Of a stretch of 64,000 nt of DNA, positions 30,989 through 44,262 are shown piece by piece. The DNA comes from Phialemonium atrogriseum (Eukaryota > Ascomycota > Sordariomycetes > Cephalothecales > Cephalothecaceae). The stretch lies in contig NW_026848139.1 of the NCBI RefSeq assembly GCF_030411735.1, positions 1,550,001 through 1,614,000 of the forward strand, written 5' to 3'. A program made the position numbers and the translations under genes. The notes beneath the pieces were generated by a model. The model saw only the letters and a program-made list of their open reading frames with translations, did not search any database and was not told the DNA's origin. The number at the start of each line of letters is the position of its first letter. Position 1 is the first letter of the stretch.

Positions 30989-33112
30989 CTATAGTCGTCG
31001 GAAAGTGTTATTACTCGCGCTTCGTCTTGGGTCCGACCGGTTCTTTGTGGGAGCAGGAGGCTGAGGTTGTCCAGGTCTGGCTTTCTTTCTCGACTCCGGG
31101 ACAAATGTTACTTGTCTTTCACCACCCACATCGCCACCCTGCCGTGTCTTCCCAATCCGACCTGATTTCTGAGCCCTCGAACCTAGTGCTGTATCCTTCA
31201 TCCGGGAATTGCCCCTCTGATTTGAGGTTGAGACCCGCATGACCATTTCCGGTTGTCGTACTTGCGGGCTCTCTGAATCTTCGTCATCGTTGCTCTCGTC
31301 GCTCGAGTCGCCCACATTGCCAGATGCCACAGCACTTCGGCCACCTGACGTCTCCTGTCCGTCACCGACATTGGTGCTAGGATTGAGGGCTCGGAACTCG
31401 AAACTCCTCTCGTCCACGGCAAATTCATCGTCCTCGAACAGCTTGGCGAAACGTGAGTCGCCGAGAACGCCAGCTTCAGTATCCACCTGCTCCCTCTTCT
31501 CTTGCCTCTTGAGAATCTTGTCTGCCAGCTTCTGGTTGACTTTGACTTTCTTGTTGCCTCTAATCCGACTAGCCCGTTCCTTGTCTACCTTCTCCTTGAT
31601 TCTCTTGACGCGTTCCTCCTCCCAGACGTATGGGTTTGCAATCAACCGTGCCTGCTCGTACAGTTTCTGGGCTACAAAGTAGCCGTGCATGTACGGCCGT
31701 AGGAGGTTTGTCTTGCCAATGAGGTGTGCCAAGCTGAGGGACTTGAGCTCTGCCATAGTCAGGAACTTGTAGTCGTCGTATGTCTCGGTGTGGACCTCCT
31801 CGGCCATCTCCTCGACCATATTGTCGAGGAACGAGCACCACCGTGGAGCCGGGCCAAGCTGTGGGATGAAAAAGCTATGCATTTGCTGCCCTTCGTTGGC
31901 TGTGAGTAGCATTCCAGAACCCTTGACGTGAGCCACATGGTGAAGGTCCACCACTGGCTCGACGGACGTCCACGGGTCGCCGGTCTCTTCATCCCATATC
32001 TTTATAACTTTCTTGTCGCTCGAGAGTATCTTTCGCTCGTTGGACGCCGTCTGTAGGTGGATGATATTCTGAATGGGGAAGCCGTATCCCTGGTCTTTGT
32101 TCAGCAACGGGACCGGTCTGCGGAGGTCGAAAAGTTGAACCAGGCCAGTGCTCGTTCCAGTGGCCAAAGACAAGCCTGTTGGGCTGAAATCAAGAGCAGT
32201 GATTTCTCCATCGTGGCCACTAAGGATCGCCACTCGCGATTTCGACCGCGGATCCCAGAATTCAACCGTCGATATCGATGTCCCAAAGGCGAGCAGCCCA
32301 TGAGTATTTTCGGCAATCGCCGCGACATTGACGCAACCCACCCCGATGCTACCCTGCAATCCGTTTCCGGGGTCATCGCCCCCAACGTCGACCTGATATG
32401 ACTTCATGAATCTTCCAAGTTCAAGATTCAGGCGGAACACCTCTCCACTGTGGTTCTCCGTATCCACACCCGCAGAGGGAATGAGGGCTTCGGTGGAGAA
32501 ACGATCGTAAACCAAATCACGGCCATATCTCGGCAGCCTCGTCTCGAAATGGCATCCGCTCGGCGTGTGAAATTCAAGCTTCCTGTCTGTTTGCAAGTGC
32601 AAACTCTTTTCATAGCCAGACCCTACTAGGACGAAAGTTTCGTTGAGAGAGGTGGTGTGACGGGCAAAGGAAAGTGACAGCTGAGAAAGGTCATGGACGT
32701 GGATCTGCTCAGACACACCAAACTGATCAGTAAGAGAACTCAAAAAACAACATTGGCTAATCATACCTGAGGCTTGTAGGTGCCTGTGGACATGACCCAG
32801 TTGCCATCATCGCTGACTCTGACACATTGGCTCGCCTCCTCGAACTACACCATCGAAAATGTAAGCGGGTGCTGACTGAAGAGGAAACATGGGGTGGGAC
32901 GGTGGTAGGCTACAAGACAGGGAGTCCTGCGCCTGTGGTAGCCCAGTCTCTCGTACCTCGAAATCCTGTAGAAGCTCAACTCGGTTTGCATATTCTGGGT
33001 CGTTCTTGAGAGACCTCTTCCGACGTCTACTAAGCCAGTCCGGTAATGGTCTTGCAGTAGAAGCGCCAGAGATCGTATAAACGGGCACAGAGCCCGGATT
33101 TGTCAACTTCAT
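30989..33112 (-). CDS. ENP2: Ribosome biogenesis protein Enp2/NOL10
   Basis: Exons 33112-32957, 32844-32767 and 32704-30989 give 649 residues. The start MKLTNPGSVPVYTISGAS, then LPDWLSRRRKRSLKND and VRVSDDGNWVMSTGTYKPQI, are typical of Enp2/NOL10. WD-like strands follow (LLAFGTSISTVEFWDPRSKS; HDGEITALDFSPTGLSLATG), then FLDNMVEEMAEE and LLRPYMHGYFVAQKLYEQAR. The NUC153-type motif DSRFAKLFEDDEFAVDERSF lies at about residue 500. The C-terminus is basic and Ser-rich. The protein acts in the nucleolus in small-subunit (18S) pre-rRNA processing. Only 230 bases separate its 3' end from the converging membrane-protein gene. It diverges from MED13. Confidence 0.95.
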
Positions 33113-33927
33113 TCTGGCGGCGAACTCCCCTATTGCAGGAGCACAATCAACGGTTTGATACAGTCGAAGAGAATATCAATCGCATTCTTGGGCGACTTCC
33201 TGAAATTTTTGGATGACTAAGGATCAGGGTCTGTTATCGATAAGGAGATCGGCATGAAGTAAATCCTGGCACCGAGGGGTTCCTGGCTCCATCTTTTAGG
33301 AGCCTGGGACCAATGGGCAAATGAGCCTGGGCGCCTAGCGTCGGGCCTATCCGAACACCAGCTTAAGCAGGTCTCTGGTTGGTACAGCTGCTGCAAAACC
33401 CCACAAACAGGCCTATCCAGAACCCTGTACTGGTCAGCCATCCACAATGCAGCGATTCTGGGGCCTGGTAAGTCCTCCCTGTCGCATCCTTCGTTGCGCT
33501 TTCAGCATTCCTCGGCCTCGAAACTTGATATCAGCGCTCGACCCAGCTTCAATTCGGTACAAGCATCCTCCACGGGCATCTTGTGCTTAATTTTACGTGT
33601 AGTTCCTAAGGGACACCTCATTTACGTCTGCTTTGATAACCCATTGGGAGTATACCAGTCCATTGCCTTCCGACTTCGCCGCTTTATCCTGAGGCTGCTG
33701 TCATGGAGTCCAGCGCCTCGGGGAGCAGAACACGAGCAATCAGATCCGTCCCCTTTTCTGAGCCGGCTTTGGGTGCGCCATACCGGCCATATCGCTCTCC
33801 AGATTCCACCAGGGGCCGCCTATTCCTCCGATCTGGATGCTGCGACCGTCAATAGAGACCTTGACTAGATCCATTTCGGTGGACAACCCCCCCCAGTTTC
33901 TTGTCAGGCCCCGGGGCATTATACGAT
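33113..33927. other. Divergent promoter region, ENP2 and MED13
   Basis: 815 bases between two genes transcribed away from each other. An open frame at about 33494-33868 has no homology I can name and is probably chance within the MED13 leader. Confidence 0.5.
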
Positions 33928-36900
33928 ATGGACGCTGGGGAGTATGATACTAATACCCTGTTAATTGTAATCAACCTCCCTCTTCCACTGAGCCCTACTT
34001 CTCTCTCATGGTTCTAACCGCGTCTTGTGAATCAGAATAATATTTCCTCCATCGCTTTCCGCGTCTACGAGCCTGTTGTCTCCCCGTCCTCGACCTACAC
34101 CTTCAACGCCTCCGATGTTGAGAGCGCCTTACGCAGCGATGGGCATCTGGCATATATGGATGCCGTGCGGCGCGGCATTTGGTGCTTCTATCTTTCCGGG
34201 AAAGAGGCGGCGTCAGGGCACGCCGAGCAATACACACTCGGCACGACAATCGACGTTTGCGGATATCATCTCGCGCTCGTGGAAGAGGGTGCCTTTGAAC
34301 CCGTTAGTTTGTTGAAGAGTCGGCCGCCAGGCACGAATCCCATCAATACTCCAAGCAGCTCCTCATCTAGCGGTTCGGCCTTGGATGCGTCGGCGAGAAG
34401 CACCCTGCCTTTCAATGCGGCCTCTGCAAACTCCATGGGTGGCGCTGGTCCGGTTGAGGTGGAGGGGAAGATTGTGCCCAGCATCATACCTGATCCGAAA
34501 GGATATGGGTCTGTGCCTGTGAAGGAGATGCATGAGTTCTTCATCAACGCCCTGCTCTCGTCTCTATCCATCAATTTTTGTCGCAGCACAGGGGCTATAT
34601 CCTTGACTTCGAGGACCGTACTCCTCCCCCCAGATATATCGCGGCTGAGGAACATGGAAGTTGGCGGGTATGTTCCTGCATCTGCTATGGCAACCTTTCG
34701 AGTCTATCTCACGACAACTGGCTCGTTGATCATCAACCTGAGCATATTTCTCGTGGAGGGTCTGGTATCTGCTGCAGAGAGCCTACATTCGAACTTGTGC
34801 CCCTCAGGCACTCCTGTTTTAGCCGCACCTCTCGGGGCTTTTGCGTCCTTCCAGGGCTTCCCCGACAAGGACGTCCACAACTCTGACAACGTCGCTGTTC
34901 AGTCGCCGGATACCCAGGTTAGCCGATTCAGGCCAGACTCCACGGATAAGTTCTCGCAATGGAGAAGCAATCTTTCCAAACTGCTTCAGATGCGTGGCAT
35001 ATCACCTACGGTACTTGATGGCTGTTCTTGGCTGAATATACAGTTCCTACGTCGGAAGCCTCATGAACAGCGACTCGATGGAAAGCGAAGCCCTCTGGGC
35101 AACCCCCCTTCTATAATAGCGTGGCCTTCCGTTCTCTGCTTTCGGAAGCCTATGGCTGGTCTTCTACCCAGACACAGCACCGGGAAGACCTTGGATACGA
35201 ACGGGAGCAAAGATTTCGACCCTCTGAACGCTGCAAAGGCGTGGAATGACAAGAATCTCGAGAGGGAGGAGACCTTCTCTAAGAGGAGAAAGGAACGGGA
35301 GGTGGCTACCGCGGCACGATCGACCGCCGAGCTAGACGGCAGGAATCAACAGCCCAACGGCGCATCTCCACTGATGCTGAGACGAGCCAGCAATGCTGGA
35401 GCCGCGCCTGGGGCTGCAGGCGGGGCTGCTGGCGGTACCATGTACCCGACGCCGCCTGATGCGGTTCAGCCTCCTGGAGTTACTCCATCATTCGACGGCG
35501 CGGTTTCCAGCCCGGCCAATCCACCAAACGCTACTGCCATTACCGAAGTTGATACCACCATGACAACAGATCAACAGCTCAGTGCCGAGTTTGCTGATGG
35601 GTGGGATTCTGACCAGAAGCGCGAGCAAGGGGCTGTTTTCCTTGAAGGGGAGAATCTGTTCGGGGACTTGGGCGAGGACATGTTCAACAACAACGAGCTA
35701 ACAGATGCCGACTTCAATTTCTTCGATGAGGAGCCGGGCCACATGGAACTGGATCTCTCCGGCCTTCCAGATATGGATTCTGCCATGGATATGCCAGCCA
35801 ACGCGCCCCAGACCACCGCTGAGCCATCCCAGAGCACGATGCCAACAGGAGGAGGAGGAAACCAGCCATTTGCAACGCCAGTCTCGCCTGAGTTTACCAA
35901 ACCAGAGCTCAAGCATGCCAGGAGCACGCTTAACGAGGACGGAAGACAGCAGATGAACCTCGAGAGTTTCAATGCCAACGCCTCATTGCGTGGCATCAAG
36001 AGGCAGCCCAGTCCCTTCAACCCCGACACAGTGTATAAGCGCATTCGGGCGTCGTTTCAGGGGCCGTCTCCCCCCAGATCCGCCGTTGCCGCCGCTCCCA
36101 CTCGCCGAAGCAGTGTGTTTGAGAAGGTGGATTTCGACCCTTCCCTTTCTCTTGCCAACAAAAAGTACCAAGAAAGCGGCCAATTCGACTATCCCTTGTC
36201 GTTCCTCAGAGAGGAGAAGAAGGGGGTGGATTACAGCGACCCTCCGACTGCGGGCCGCTATCAAGGACGGATAAAAAGCCAAAGTCTCAAGGAGTTGCCC
36301 AGCAATATCGGCGCTTTGATTGCCAAGCTGACAGGGGGCTTGGAGAGTAGCTCTCTGCAGCAGGGCTCGGTCAAGCGGGAAGATCAGCTCTCTGATACCG
36401 ACGATATGAGCCTCATATCGGACCAGGATGATTCCAGCGACACCACGGATGAGCCCTCGTCTCCAGCCAAGTCCAACGTGGTGCGCAAACGGGTTGACGA
36501 TGACACACTGTCCTTAGCGGCATCCTTCAACGAATTCGAACTCAGCATGGCGGAATCACCTGCTTACGGATCCGGCGAACTGCCTCGGTTGTCGAATCCG
36601 GGAACTCAAGAGTTCGCCGTGACGAAGTACTTTGCAGACCCTGAGCCCTGGCCCCTCCAACTAACCTGCCCAGACGATGAATTCATCACCGTCGCGCAGA
36701 TCCTCACCGAGCAGGCAGTGAGCGGTACGCTGGTTCTGGGCTCGAAGAATCCTGAGGCAGATCCGCGAGAGACTCGACGGGGCATTCTTAATGCTACACG
36801 CCGCTCCCTGCAATGTCTCCGCTCCGTTCTTCCAACGTCTCTCGGCAACGCAAGCCATTGCCAGTTCCGTCCGTTCATCGAAGTCCAAGACGTGCCGCTT

Positions 36901-38595
36901 CTAGGACCGCCGAGCAGGATGCAGCCCCGGCCAGCCGGCCAGGAACTGGTTCGGCCCAATCTTTTCCAGATCCCAGCCCCTCACGTCGAGCTTCGGCGGT
37001 ACGAATCCACTCTTTCTCTGCTGCCCTCCGCTGTGGCCTTTTGGGAAAGCCTAGGCCTCGGCCCATCTCAAGGAGGCAAAGACATCAACGCCACATGCGT
37101 GTTTCCGGACTGGGTTGGCATGCATGACAATGCCGGCTCCTTCCTGGATCGGATACGCAGTGTCTACGAGTCTCTGAAGATGGGGACCTTTGAGCGGATG
37201 CCATCGTCGAACGGTGTCGTCGACGGCTGCCTCGCCTACGTCGACGACAGGGATCTGGCTAGCCCTCGGTCCACAGCCCCCCTGGCATGCTCGGCTCTGT
37301 CCGAGGGCATGTTGAAGCTCAGCCAGGCACTCTCATCCCTGACGGTGACAGATAAGAACTGCGTCGTATACTTTGTCTACATTCCGGAGATTCCCAGCTC
37401 GATCGTCGAATCCTGCTCGGCGTTTCAGGAGCTGTTCGCAAGGTATAAGAAGGCAATGGCGGACAAGCATAAGCCCGTTGGTAACGAACTGGTGCTTCAA
37501 CTTGTTCCACTGGATTTCCTAGCCTCGGAGTCTTCGGTTCCGATCTTATCGCCCGGGGAGTACACCAAGCTCTGCCTCGAGACGTACGACCGCTGCACAC
37601 TATTCGGTGGCCCGATGCCCGCCCCGGCCATCGTCCTCGAGCAAGCCTTGCCCAGGATGATCGACTTCAAGTTGACTACAACACCGTCCGCAAACCTGCT
37701 GCATGAGAATTCCTGCATTCACATTGCCTACGCCCAGAGCGTCGACGACCGGTGGGTGACAGCGGCATGGACAGACAACCGCGGGAGTAAGCAGATGACT
37801 GCGTCGTATTGTCTGGGCAGGAGAGGGAAGCAGCTTTCGACACCTCTGGCGGATATCGTACACGAGATCTGGGAGACGACACACGATCTGACCTCGATGT
37901 GGAAAGTCCATTGGCGAGTCGTCGTAACCAAGTGCGGCCCAATGGACCAAACCGAGGCCGAATACTGGACGACTCTGGCGCAGACGGAGAATAAGGCGTC
38001 GGTCAGCCTGACCCTCGTGACGGTCGATACCAATCCCTCGCTGCAGCTGATACCCCCCGTTGTCAAAATCCCGCCCACGGCGCCTTCGATCATGTGCACA
38101 ACCCCGGCCTCGACGCCACAGCCGTCATCGATCGTGTCTCCCGAGCAGAGCGGCAACACACCCACTCCCATGGGTGCGACCAGCTCCATGAGCGCGACAA
38201 CCCCTGGAGGGGACACGGGCGCGACCGAGCCTGATGCAGACACGACTCTCGTCGATGTCACCGACACTACCTGGGGAGCCGTTGTCTCGCACCGACTGAA
38301 CAACTCTCCTTCGCTGACGGACCTGAATCCCGCGCTCCAAAGCGGGTACCTCGTCAAGCGCGGGGGCACGAGCGCCGAAGATCCGCCCGTGGCCATGGAG
38401 GTCAATATCATCCACAGCGAGGGCAACCCGCACCCCCGGCTGTACGAGGGCCTACTGAGGGAGATGCTCAGCTGCTTTAGGGGGCTGGGGACGCTCGCGA
38501 GGTTGAGAGGGGTTGTAGATCGCGAGACGGACGTCCGACCATGGCACATCGCCGCGGCAGAGAAGGGGGTTCGCGCTCTATACCAGCTAATGTGA
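33928..38595 (+). CDS. MED13: Mediator complex subunit 13 (Med13/Srb9)
   Basis: Exons 33928-33966 and 34036-38595 give 1532 residues. The 39-nt first exon encodes MDAGEYDTNTLLI and joins NNISSIAFRVYEPVV, matching the fungal Med13 N-terminus; without it no ATG opens the long frame. The N-domain runs to about residue 350. A long disordered middle carries acidic stretches (FNNNELTDADFNFFDEEPGH), typical of Med13. The PIWI-like and C-terminal parts include VYFVYIPEIPSSIVESCSAF, CIHIAYAQSVDDRWVTAAWT and the ending RPWHIAAAEKGVRALYQLM. Med13 anchors the Cdk8 kinase module to Mediator and mostly represses transcription. It converges on the methylthioadenosine phosphorylase gene. Confidence 0.94.
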
Positions 38596-39026
38596 GCGAG
38601 CAGCTTGCTAATGGTTTCTTATCGGTTAGGAGTTTGGCTCGGATTTTGGTTGGCAGCAGACTCGGTGTTGGGCGCCCGCATATGGATGGGGTGTGGTCAT
38701 GAGTTAGCAATTATGTTGGTGGTCTTACATGGATACTTGTAGGAATACCCGGGAGATGATAGCATCGGTGATAGATATTGGTGCATGGGTGAACAAAGTA
38801 TGGGGGTTAAGATAATATGAATCTCCTACCCCCTCCCTTTTTTTCACCATGACAATTCTCTCTCTCTGTGTTTACTCACTTGGTTTAAGCCCCAAACCAG
38901 CTTTTTACTGTGTCTAAGGTGTATTCGCTCTATTCTCCACGTATGCATAATCATAATCTCTGTCTATAACCCATAAACCTCTCCCTACTTTAGGCCCAAG
39001 CCCCCCAAAACGCCATCAACAAGGCC
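38596..39026. other. Convergent 3' region between MED13 and MTAP
   Basis: 431 bases, with T- and C-rich runs near 38825-38870. No coding potential seen; likely both 3' untranslated regions. Confidence 0.5.
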
Positions 39027-40054
39027 TCAGTTGTCGAAAAATCCCGGGAACAGATACTCGACTCTCTTCACGGCCTCGGGATCCCTGCCCTCAGGCTTCG
39101 TGCAGTACTTGACCCCCATGGCGGAGCTGCCCTCCCAGTGCTTGGCCAGGACGAGGTCGCTATGCTCGTGCTTGGACAGCTCGTCCAGGACGGCGCCGAC
39201 GAGGCGCTTGGCGTTGACGCTGTTGGCCTCCATGTACTTCATGACCATGCCGACGTCGACGTCGTCGGTGGTGTGCCAGCAGTCGTAGTCGGTGGCCATG
39301 CAGATCATCTGGTAGGTCAGCTCGGCCTCGCGCGCGAGCTTGGCCTCGGGCAGGGCCGACATGTTGATGACGGACCCGCCCCAGGCCCGGTACATGTTGC
39401 TCTCGGCGCGGGTGCTGAACTGCGGGCCCTCCATGCACACGACGGTGCCGCCCGAGTGCAGCGTCACGCCCTCGCCGCTCAAGGCCGCGGCGCAGCGGCG
39501 CACCACGGCCGCGGCCCCCCGGTCGAACGGGTCGGCGAAGCCGACGTGGCCGACCAGCCCGCCCTCGAAGAAGGTGAAGGGCCGGATCCCCTTGGTGCGG
39601 TCGATGACCTGGTCGGGGACGACAAAGTCCATGGGCCGGATCTCCTCGAGTAGCGAGCCCACGGCCGAGAAGGCGATGATGGTCCGCACCCCGATATGGC
39701 GCAGCGCGGCGATGTTGGCGCGCACCGGGATCTCGTGCGGCGCGAACTGGTGGTGCAGGCCGTGCCGGGCCAGGAAGGCGATCGGCACCCCGTTGTGCTC
39801 GAGGATCTGGATCGGCGCAGACGCGTAGCCCCACGGCGTCAGCGGGTTGAGCGCCGCCACGGGTGTGTAGCCCTCGATCTTGCCTAGCCCAGTGCCTCCT
39901 ATCACGGCAATGTGGACGGGCCCTGAGAAGGAGGTTAAAGAGGTTAGCGGAGGTTAGTTCCTGGGATTGGGAAAGGTGCCCCGGGGGGTTTGGCGGGGAG
40001 ATTGTGGACTGGAGATGGGTACATACGGTCGAAGTGATCCGGTAGAGAACCCAT
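39027..40054 (-). CDS. MEU1: S-methyl-5'-thioadenosine phosphorylase
   Basis: Exons 40054-40027 and 39922-39027 give 307 residues. The short first exon (MGSLPDHFD plus one base) joins RPVHIAVIGGTGLGKIEG across a 104-nt intron. Family residues are the phosphate-site GGTG, FLARHGLHHQFAPHEIPVRA, VCMEGPQFSTRAESNMYRAW and VINMSALPEAKLAREAELTY with MATDYDCWH, as in human MTAP. It splits 5'-methylthioadenosine with phosphate into adenine and 5-methylthioribose-1-phosphate, the first step of methionine salvage after polyamine synthesis. The gene is GC-rich, which produces long opposite-strand shadow frames. It shares a 536-base divergent promoter region with the gene of unknown function to its right. 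Confidence 0.95.
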
Positions 40055-40590
40055 TTCGTCTCGGTTTTCTCTGCTCTCTATGTATGGATGGATGGAGTCG
40101 ATTGAGCGTACAGGGCCAGAATCGTCTGCCTAATCTGGTATTGCTTAGATTCCCAAGTCCTTCTTGTCGCAACTAGAAAATATCTCACCAGGTAGGTACC
40201 GTTCCGTTCATCTAGGTGCAACCCGCCAGGCTGGCGCGGTGCGGCGGTACCTGTCTGATAGCGGGGCAACTTTCGAGATTTCACCCCGCCATGGCGAGAG
40301 GTCGTTAAACGTGGGCCCCGCCTGCAGGGTTCTTCTGATCGGCAAAACGCACTGTAATTGGTCAGGAGAAGACAGCTAGGAGACCCCATCCGGAACCGCA
40401 TTTTTCTTCCAGAGCTTCGGTGAAGTTGCCAGGTACCTAGCCACAGACACCGGCGAAAGTTTTAGCCCGCTGTCACTTGGAAGATCAAAAGTTGTCGCAT
40501 TATCCTCCTAAACAACAGGCATCCCAGCCACAAAGAGCTGAATCGATTACTTTGTCACAGCAAGTGTCTGCTCGGCTCGGTGCGGCAGCC
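40055..40590. other. Divergent promoter region of MTAP and the 967-residue protein gene
   Basis: 536 bases between two divergent start codons. A CAGGTAGGTACC run near 40188-40199 belongs to the dispersed TAGGTA family. No small gene is evident. Confidence 0.5.
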
Positions 40591-43500
40591 ATGGCTCCCA
40601 CTTTAACCGCCCCCGACGATGCCGCCGGCGATCTAAGTGAGACCATTGAGGAAAGATGCTTTTCTGCGGCTCTCATCTGCTTGGAGGGCCATTACACAGA
40701 CTCACCTCCCATGGGCCCCCTCACTAGTGCTAAGGTCACCAGCATGATATCTAGGACCCTAGAGAAAACTCACACTTTCAAAGAAGTTCGGTAAGCAGAT
40801 TTGGATATTGCTGGCCTGCCACCGAGTTTCAGTTCTAACACCAATCATAGGGAGACTCTGTCGAGGAATGTGGCCATATGGATATGGCTCACCAGGATCT
40901 TTGCTGCTGCCATCCCCAACTTGACCACTCGTTCTGTCGGGCCACTGGCCAGCCTCAACGACCCGGAGAGGGGAGTGACTGCACAGGAGAGCACAAATCT
41001 CATCCTCAGGAACTACCCGGCCCTGAAGGATGATCTCCAGATTCTGAACAAACTCATGCACATCGCCCGGAATCTGCTTGTCACTGCCGCGCCTGAGGTT
41101 GCCCAAGACCTTTGCGCGGCAGTCCATTTCGACCAGATGGTATATCAGACAATCATCCTCTGCGTGAACGTCACCAGCAAGGGATATGATGGCGAGATTG
41201 TAGACGACACCTCCAGAGCAAAGCTGAACGAGATCACCGAGATGTGTAGGTGGAGTTCTTGGACAGATGTCTCTCGAGGGAGCTTGCTGACATGACTCCA
41301 GACAAGAAGATCCTCGTGACATCCCTTCAACAGTCCCATAACTGGACAGCGAAAAATGACCGCAACAAGATGTCATTTTGGTTCGACGTCCTGTTTGATG
41401 ACGATCACTCGATGGATGCATTGGAAGAGCAGCTACAGTTCCGCCCGGACATTGCCAAAACCGAGGTCCAGCACTGGCTGGAACGGAATTCCAGAATGTG
41501 TGATAACGCTCAGATGCTGTTGAAGGCCTATGCCGAGACCCACGAGAATAAAGCTCCTGGGCCCCTTGCGCCTATCTCACCTCTTGCCGGGAACTGGCTA
41601 CCTGGGAGTAAGGCGAACGTCAGGGCCGATGATCCCAAGGATGATACCAAGATCACCCCCCACTGGGAGGAGAACGAACCGGACAAGTTCGAACAAGATC
41701 GTGCATACGGACGCGTGTCTCGAGAAATCGATACCTGGTGGCTGAGGTGGCGGGATCGCAATTACGAGACCTGGGTTGTGCCCATGCCGTCCATTGACTT
41801 TGCCCAAACTCGGACGGAGAACTGCAAGAATAATCTCATGCACCGATATAACCATTCCTATCGTGCTGAGGACCATGGAGAGCCTCGCGAGGGAGCACAG
41901 GTGCAGGAAATCCATTCCGACGACGACAGCAGCAGAGTCCACGACGACCTAGATGACCCTATTCTTGAGGAAGACGACCTGGATGATGACGACTCTTACG
42001 GCGAGGGGCCTATGGCGGGACTCCTCACCGAGATACCGAACATCCTGGATCCTAAACAAATTGAGGCCTTGCATATGATCGTCAAGTCGTGCATCCTCGA
42101 CACAGCGGGCGTCGAGCTCACCCGAGCAGGCGAGAACCTTCAAAAGACTCGATGTAGGATGTTCCTGGCTTTAGATTTTGGCAAAAGTCTGCTCCGGGAG
42201 ATGCTCGTCTTCATCGCCGTCTGGGAGAAGGATGAGCAGTCGCTCATCTTCCAGATCACCACACAGATTGTCGAAGCCATCCACCACAGTGCCCTCATTC
42301 CGCACGCCTGGAACTCGCTACGGATACCCAAGGACATAATATCTCCAGCCCAGACAGTGCTTCTGAAACTCATCAACCACATGTTCAAGGCGCGGAACAG
42401 CAATCCTCCTGCCCCCGAGTCGAAGGAGCACCTCCGAGACGTGAAGTTGGTCCACTTTCTGTTTACGAATTTCCGGAGCCGCATTGTCCCGGAATGTGTC
42501 GCTCTTATGCATCTCCAGGCTCAGATACGTGGTGATGCCTGCGATCCCGCTGATTTCCCAGTCGACAACTGGGATATGGAGCGTGCAAAGGATGGCCTGG
42601 CCCAGTTCCTCGATTTCCTTGCGACAATAACCGAGGTTATCGACCTGCGAAAGTATCTCATCGAATGGGAAGCTTCGTACGACCTGATCACCCTCCTCAA
42701 GGGACTAGAGGCTGGCGTGCCCAAGAAGCCTCTTGTCGACCTTCCCGATCGGTCTGCAAACAGGCCCAGCGCCTCCTCGACCCCGGCTCACCACGACCAT
42801 GAACACTGGGACGCTGCATCCCACGACCCATACAACCCACAGCACCCACCACCGCCCCCGCCCCCGCCGATGGTAGAGCACGCCCATAGGTTCGCTTGGC
42901 CCGGCATCAAGGGCCCCATTCTCACCATTCTAGCCGGCCTTCTCCAGCCTCCCCCGGGACAATCCAGCCCCGGCAATCCCGACGTCCAGATGCAGATCGT
43001 CCGTCATAACGGTATCGTCTCGCTGCTCAACTGCTGCGTCTACGACGACCACAACCGCTACGCCCGCGAGCGCGTCCAGATCTGCCTCAAGTGGCTGATG
43101 GACGGGTCTGACGCCGCCAATAACTTCCTCCGGGAGCTGGTCGCCATATCACCCCCGCCAAATATGCGTCCGGCCCCACCGGCCCCGTCGGCAGCTGGCG
43201 GGCCAACCGTGCCCCAGACGACAAGCCTTCGGATCGACGGCATCGCCGGCGAGGTCAAGGTGCAGGTGCGAACCCCGAGCGCGCCGGGGCCTGCGACGGC
43301 GTCCTCTAGCACCATCGGCAACGCCGGCCTCGCCATGCCCAACGCCTCACAGCACCTGACTCTCCCCAGCAACGGCAATAACAACAACAATAATAATAAT
43401 AACGACATCGACCACGAATATGATGTGGCCGATAACAACAGCAACAACACCCTCCCGCCGCTGCAGGCGGGCGGCCCGGTGTCCCAGGCCGCCATGCGGA

Positions 43501-43610
43501 GCCGCTCCGAGGAGCTTCTGCGCGACATCATCACCCTGGCTGACGAGGCGGCGCGGCTAGCCCTGGGCCATAGAGACGCCGACGAGACGGAGGAGGAGGA
43601 TTTCATGTAG
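40591..43610 (+). CDS. Conserved-looking protein of unknown function, 967 residues
   Basis: Exons 40591-40790, 40851-41245 and 41302-43610 keep frame at both junctions. The protein starts MAPTLTAPDDAAGDLSETIE. Its first 350 residues look globular and mainly helical (AALICLEGHYTDSPPMGPLT; NVAIWIWLTRIFAAAIPNLT; QILNKLMHIARNLLVTAAPE). An acidic run follows at about 405 (DDPILEEDDLDDDDSYGEG). A second helical region (LHLQAQIRGDACDPADFPVD; LAQFLDFLATITEVIDLRKY) comes before a proline tract at about 715. The disordered C-terminus has an asparagine tract near 891 and ends RLALGHRDADETEEEDFM. The helical pattern could be an armadillo/HEAT-like solenoid, but I see no diagnostic motif and give no function. 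Confidence 0.8.
43374..43405 (+). repeat. AAC/AAT codon run (asparagine tract)
   Basis: A run of AAC and AAT codons near the 3' end of the 967-residue protein gene encodes nine or more consecutive asparagines. Mixed codons suggest an older tract than the pure CAG run at 12503. Confidence 0.85.
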
Positions 43611-44262
43611 GTGGGGGGAAAGGGGGATTGTTGGCGCGACCTGCCGCGGGTCGGGCCTAGACGGAATTTTTATCTGCCGTTTTACAACTAATAGGGGAGG
43701 ATATGAGGCTCTGAAGCTTCCGGGAATCGAGATTGGCGAGGAGGCATATTTCATATGGCGGCGCTTGGGCTGTTTCTGAGATCCATCATCTACTAGGGGA
43801 TCGATCATATTATTGCTGTTGTAGATTGTTATGTCCTATTAAGAGGGCCATCCTAGTATGATTCGGAGAATTGAGACTGGAAGGACTCAGTCAACTAGCC
43901 TTCGTCGTTGTCAAGGATATTCCCGCACCGGTTGTCGAGGTACGATCTTAGGGCGAATGTGATTCCATATTGGAGTTATAAGTTAAAGATATGTAGATAC
44001 ACGGCGAACTTTTTTCAGGCTTTTCTTTTTTTCTTCTCACCTCACTCCCCCTTTTGCTTTTCTCTTTCCCGCATTTCCCGCATTCCGTTCACCCTCGAAA
44101 TATTTGAATACAGTTGGGAGGGGCGAGGTCATCCGGCTTCGATGCCTCGTTCCAAGAGACTCCTCCTCACGCATAGCTATTCCTAGAACACTTCAACTTG
44201 TTGGCCCATCTCCATCAGGCTGTGGAAAGAACAGTCGGCTAGGCTAGGCGCAGGATGCACCA
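43611..44262. other. Convergent 3' region
   Basis: 652 bases between the 967-residue protein gene and the vigilin gene. Contains a T- and C-rich stretch near 44010-44090. No gene seen. Confidence 0.5.

Noticed and set aside
39138..39653. Open frames on both strands over the MTAP gene
   Set aside because: Explained by third-position GC of the MTAP coding sequence.
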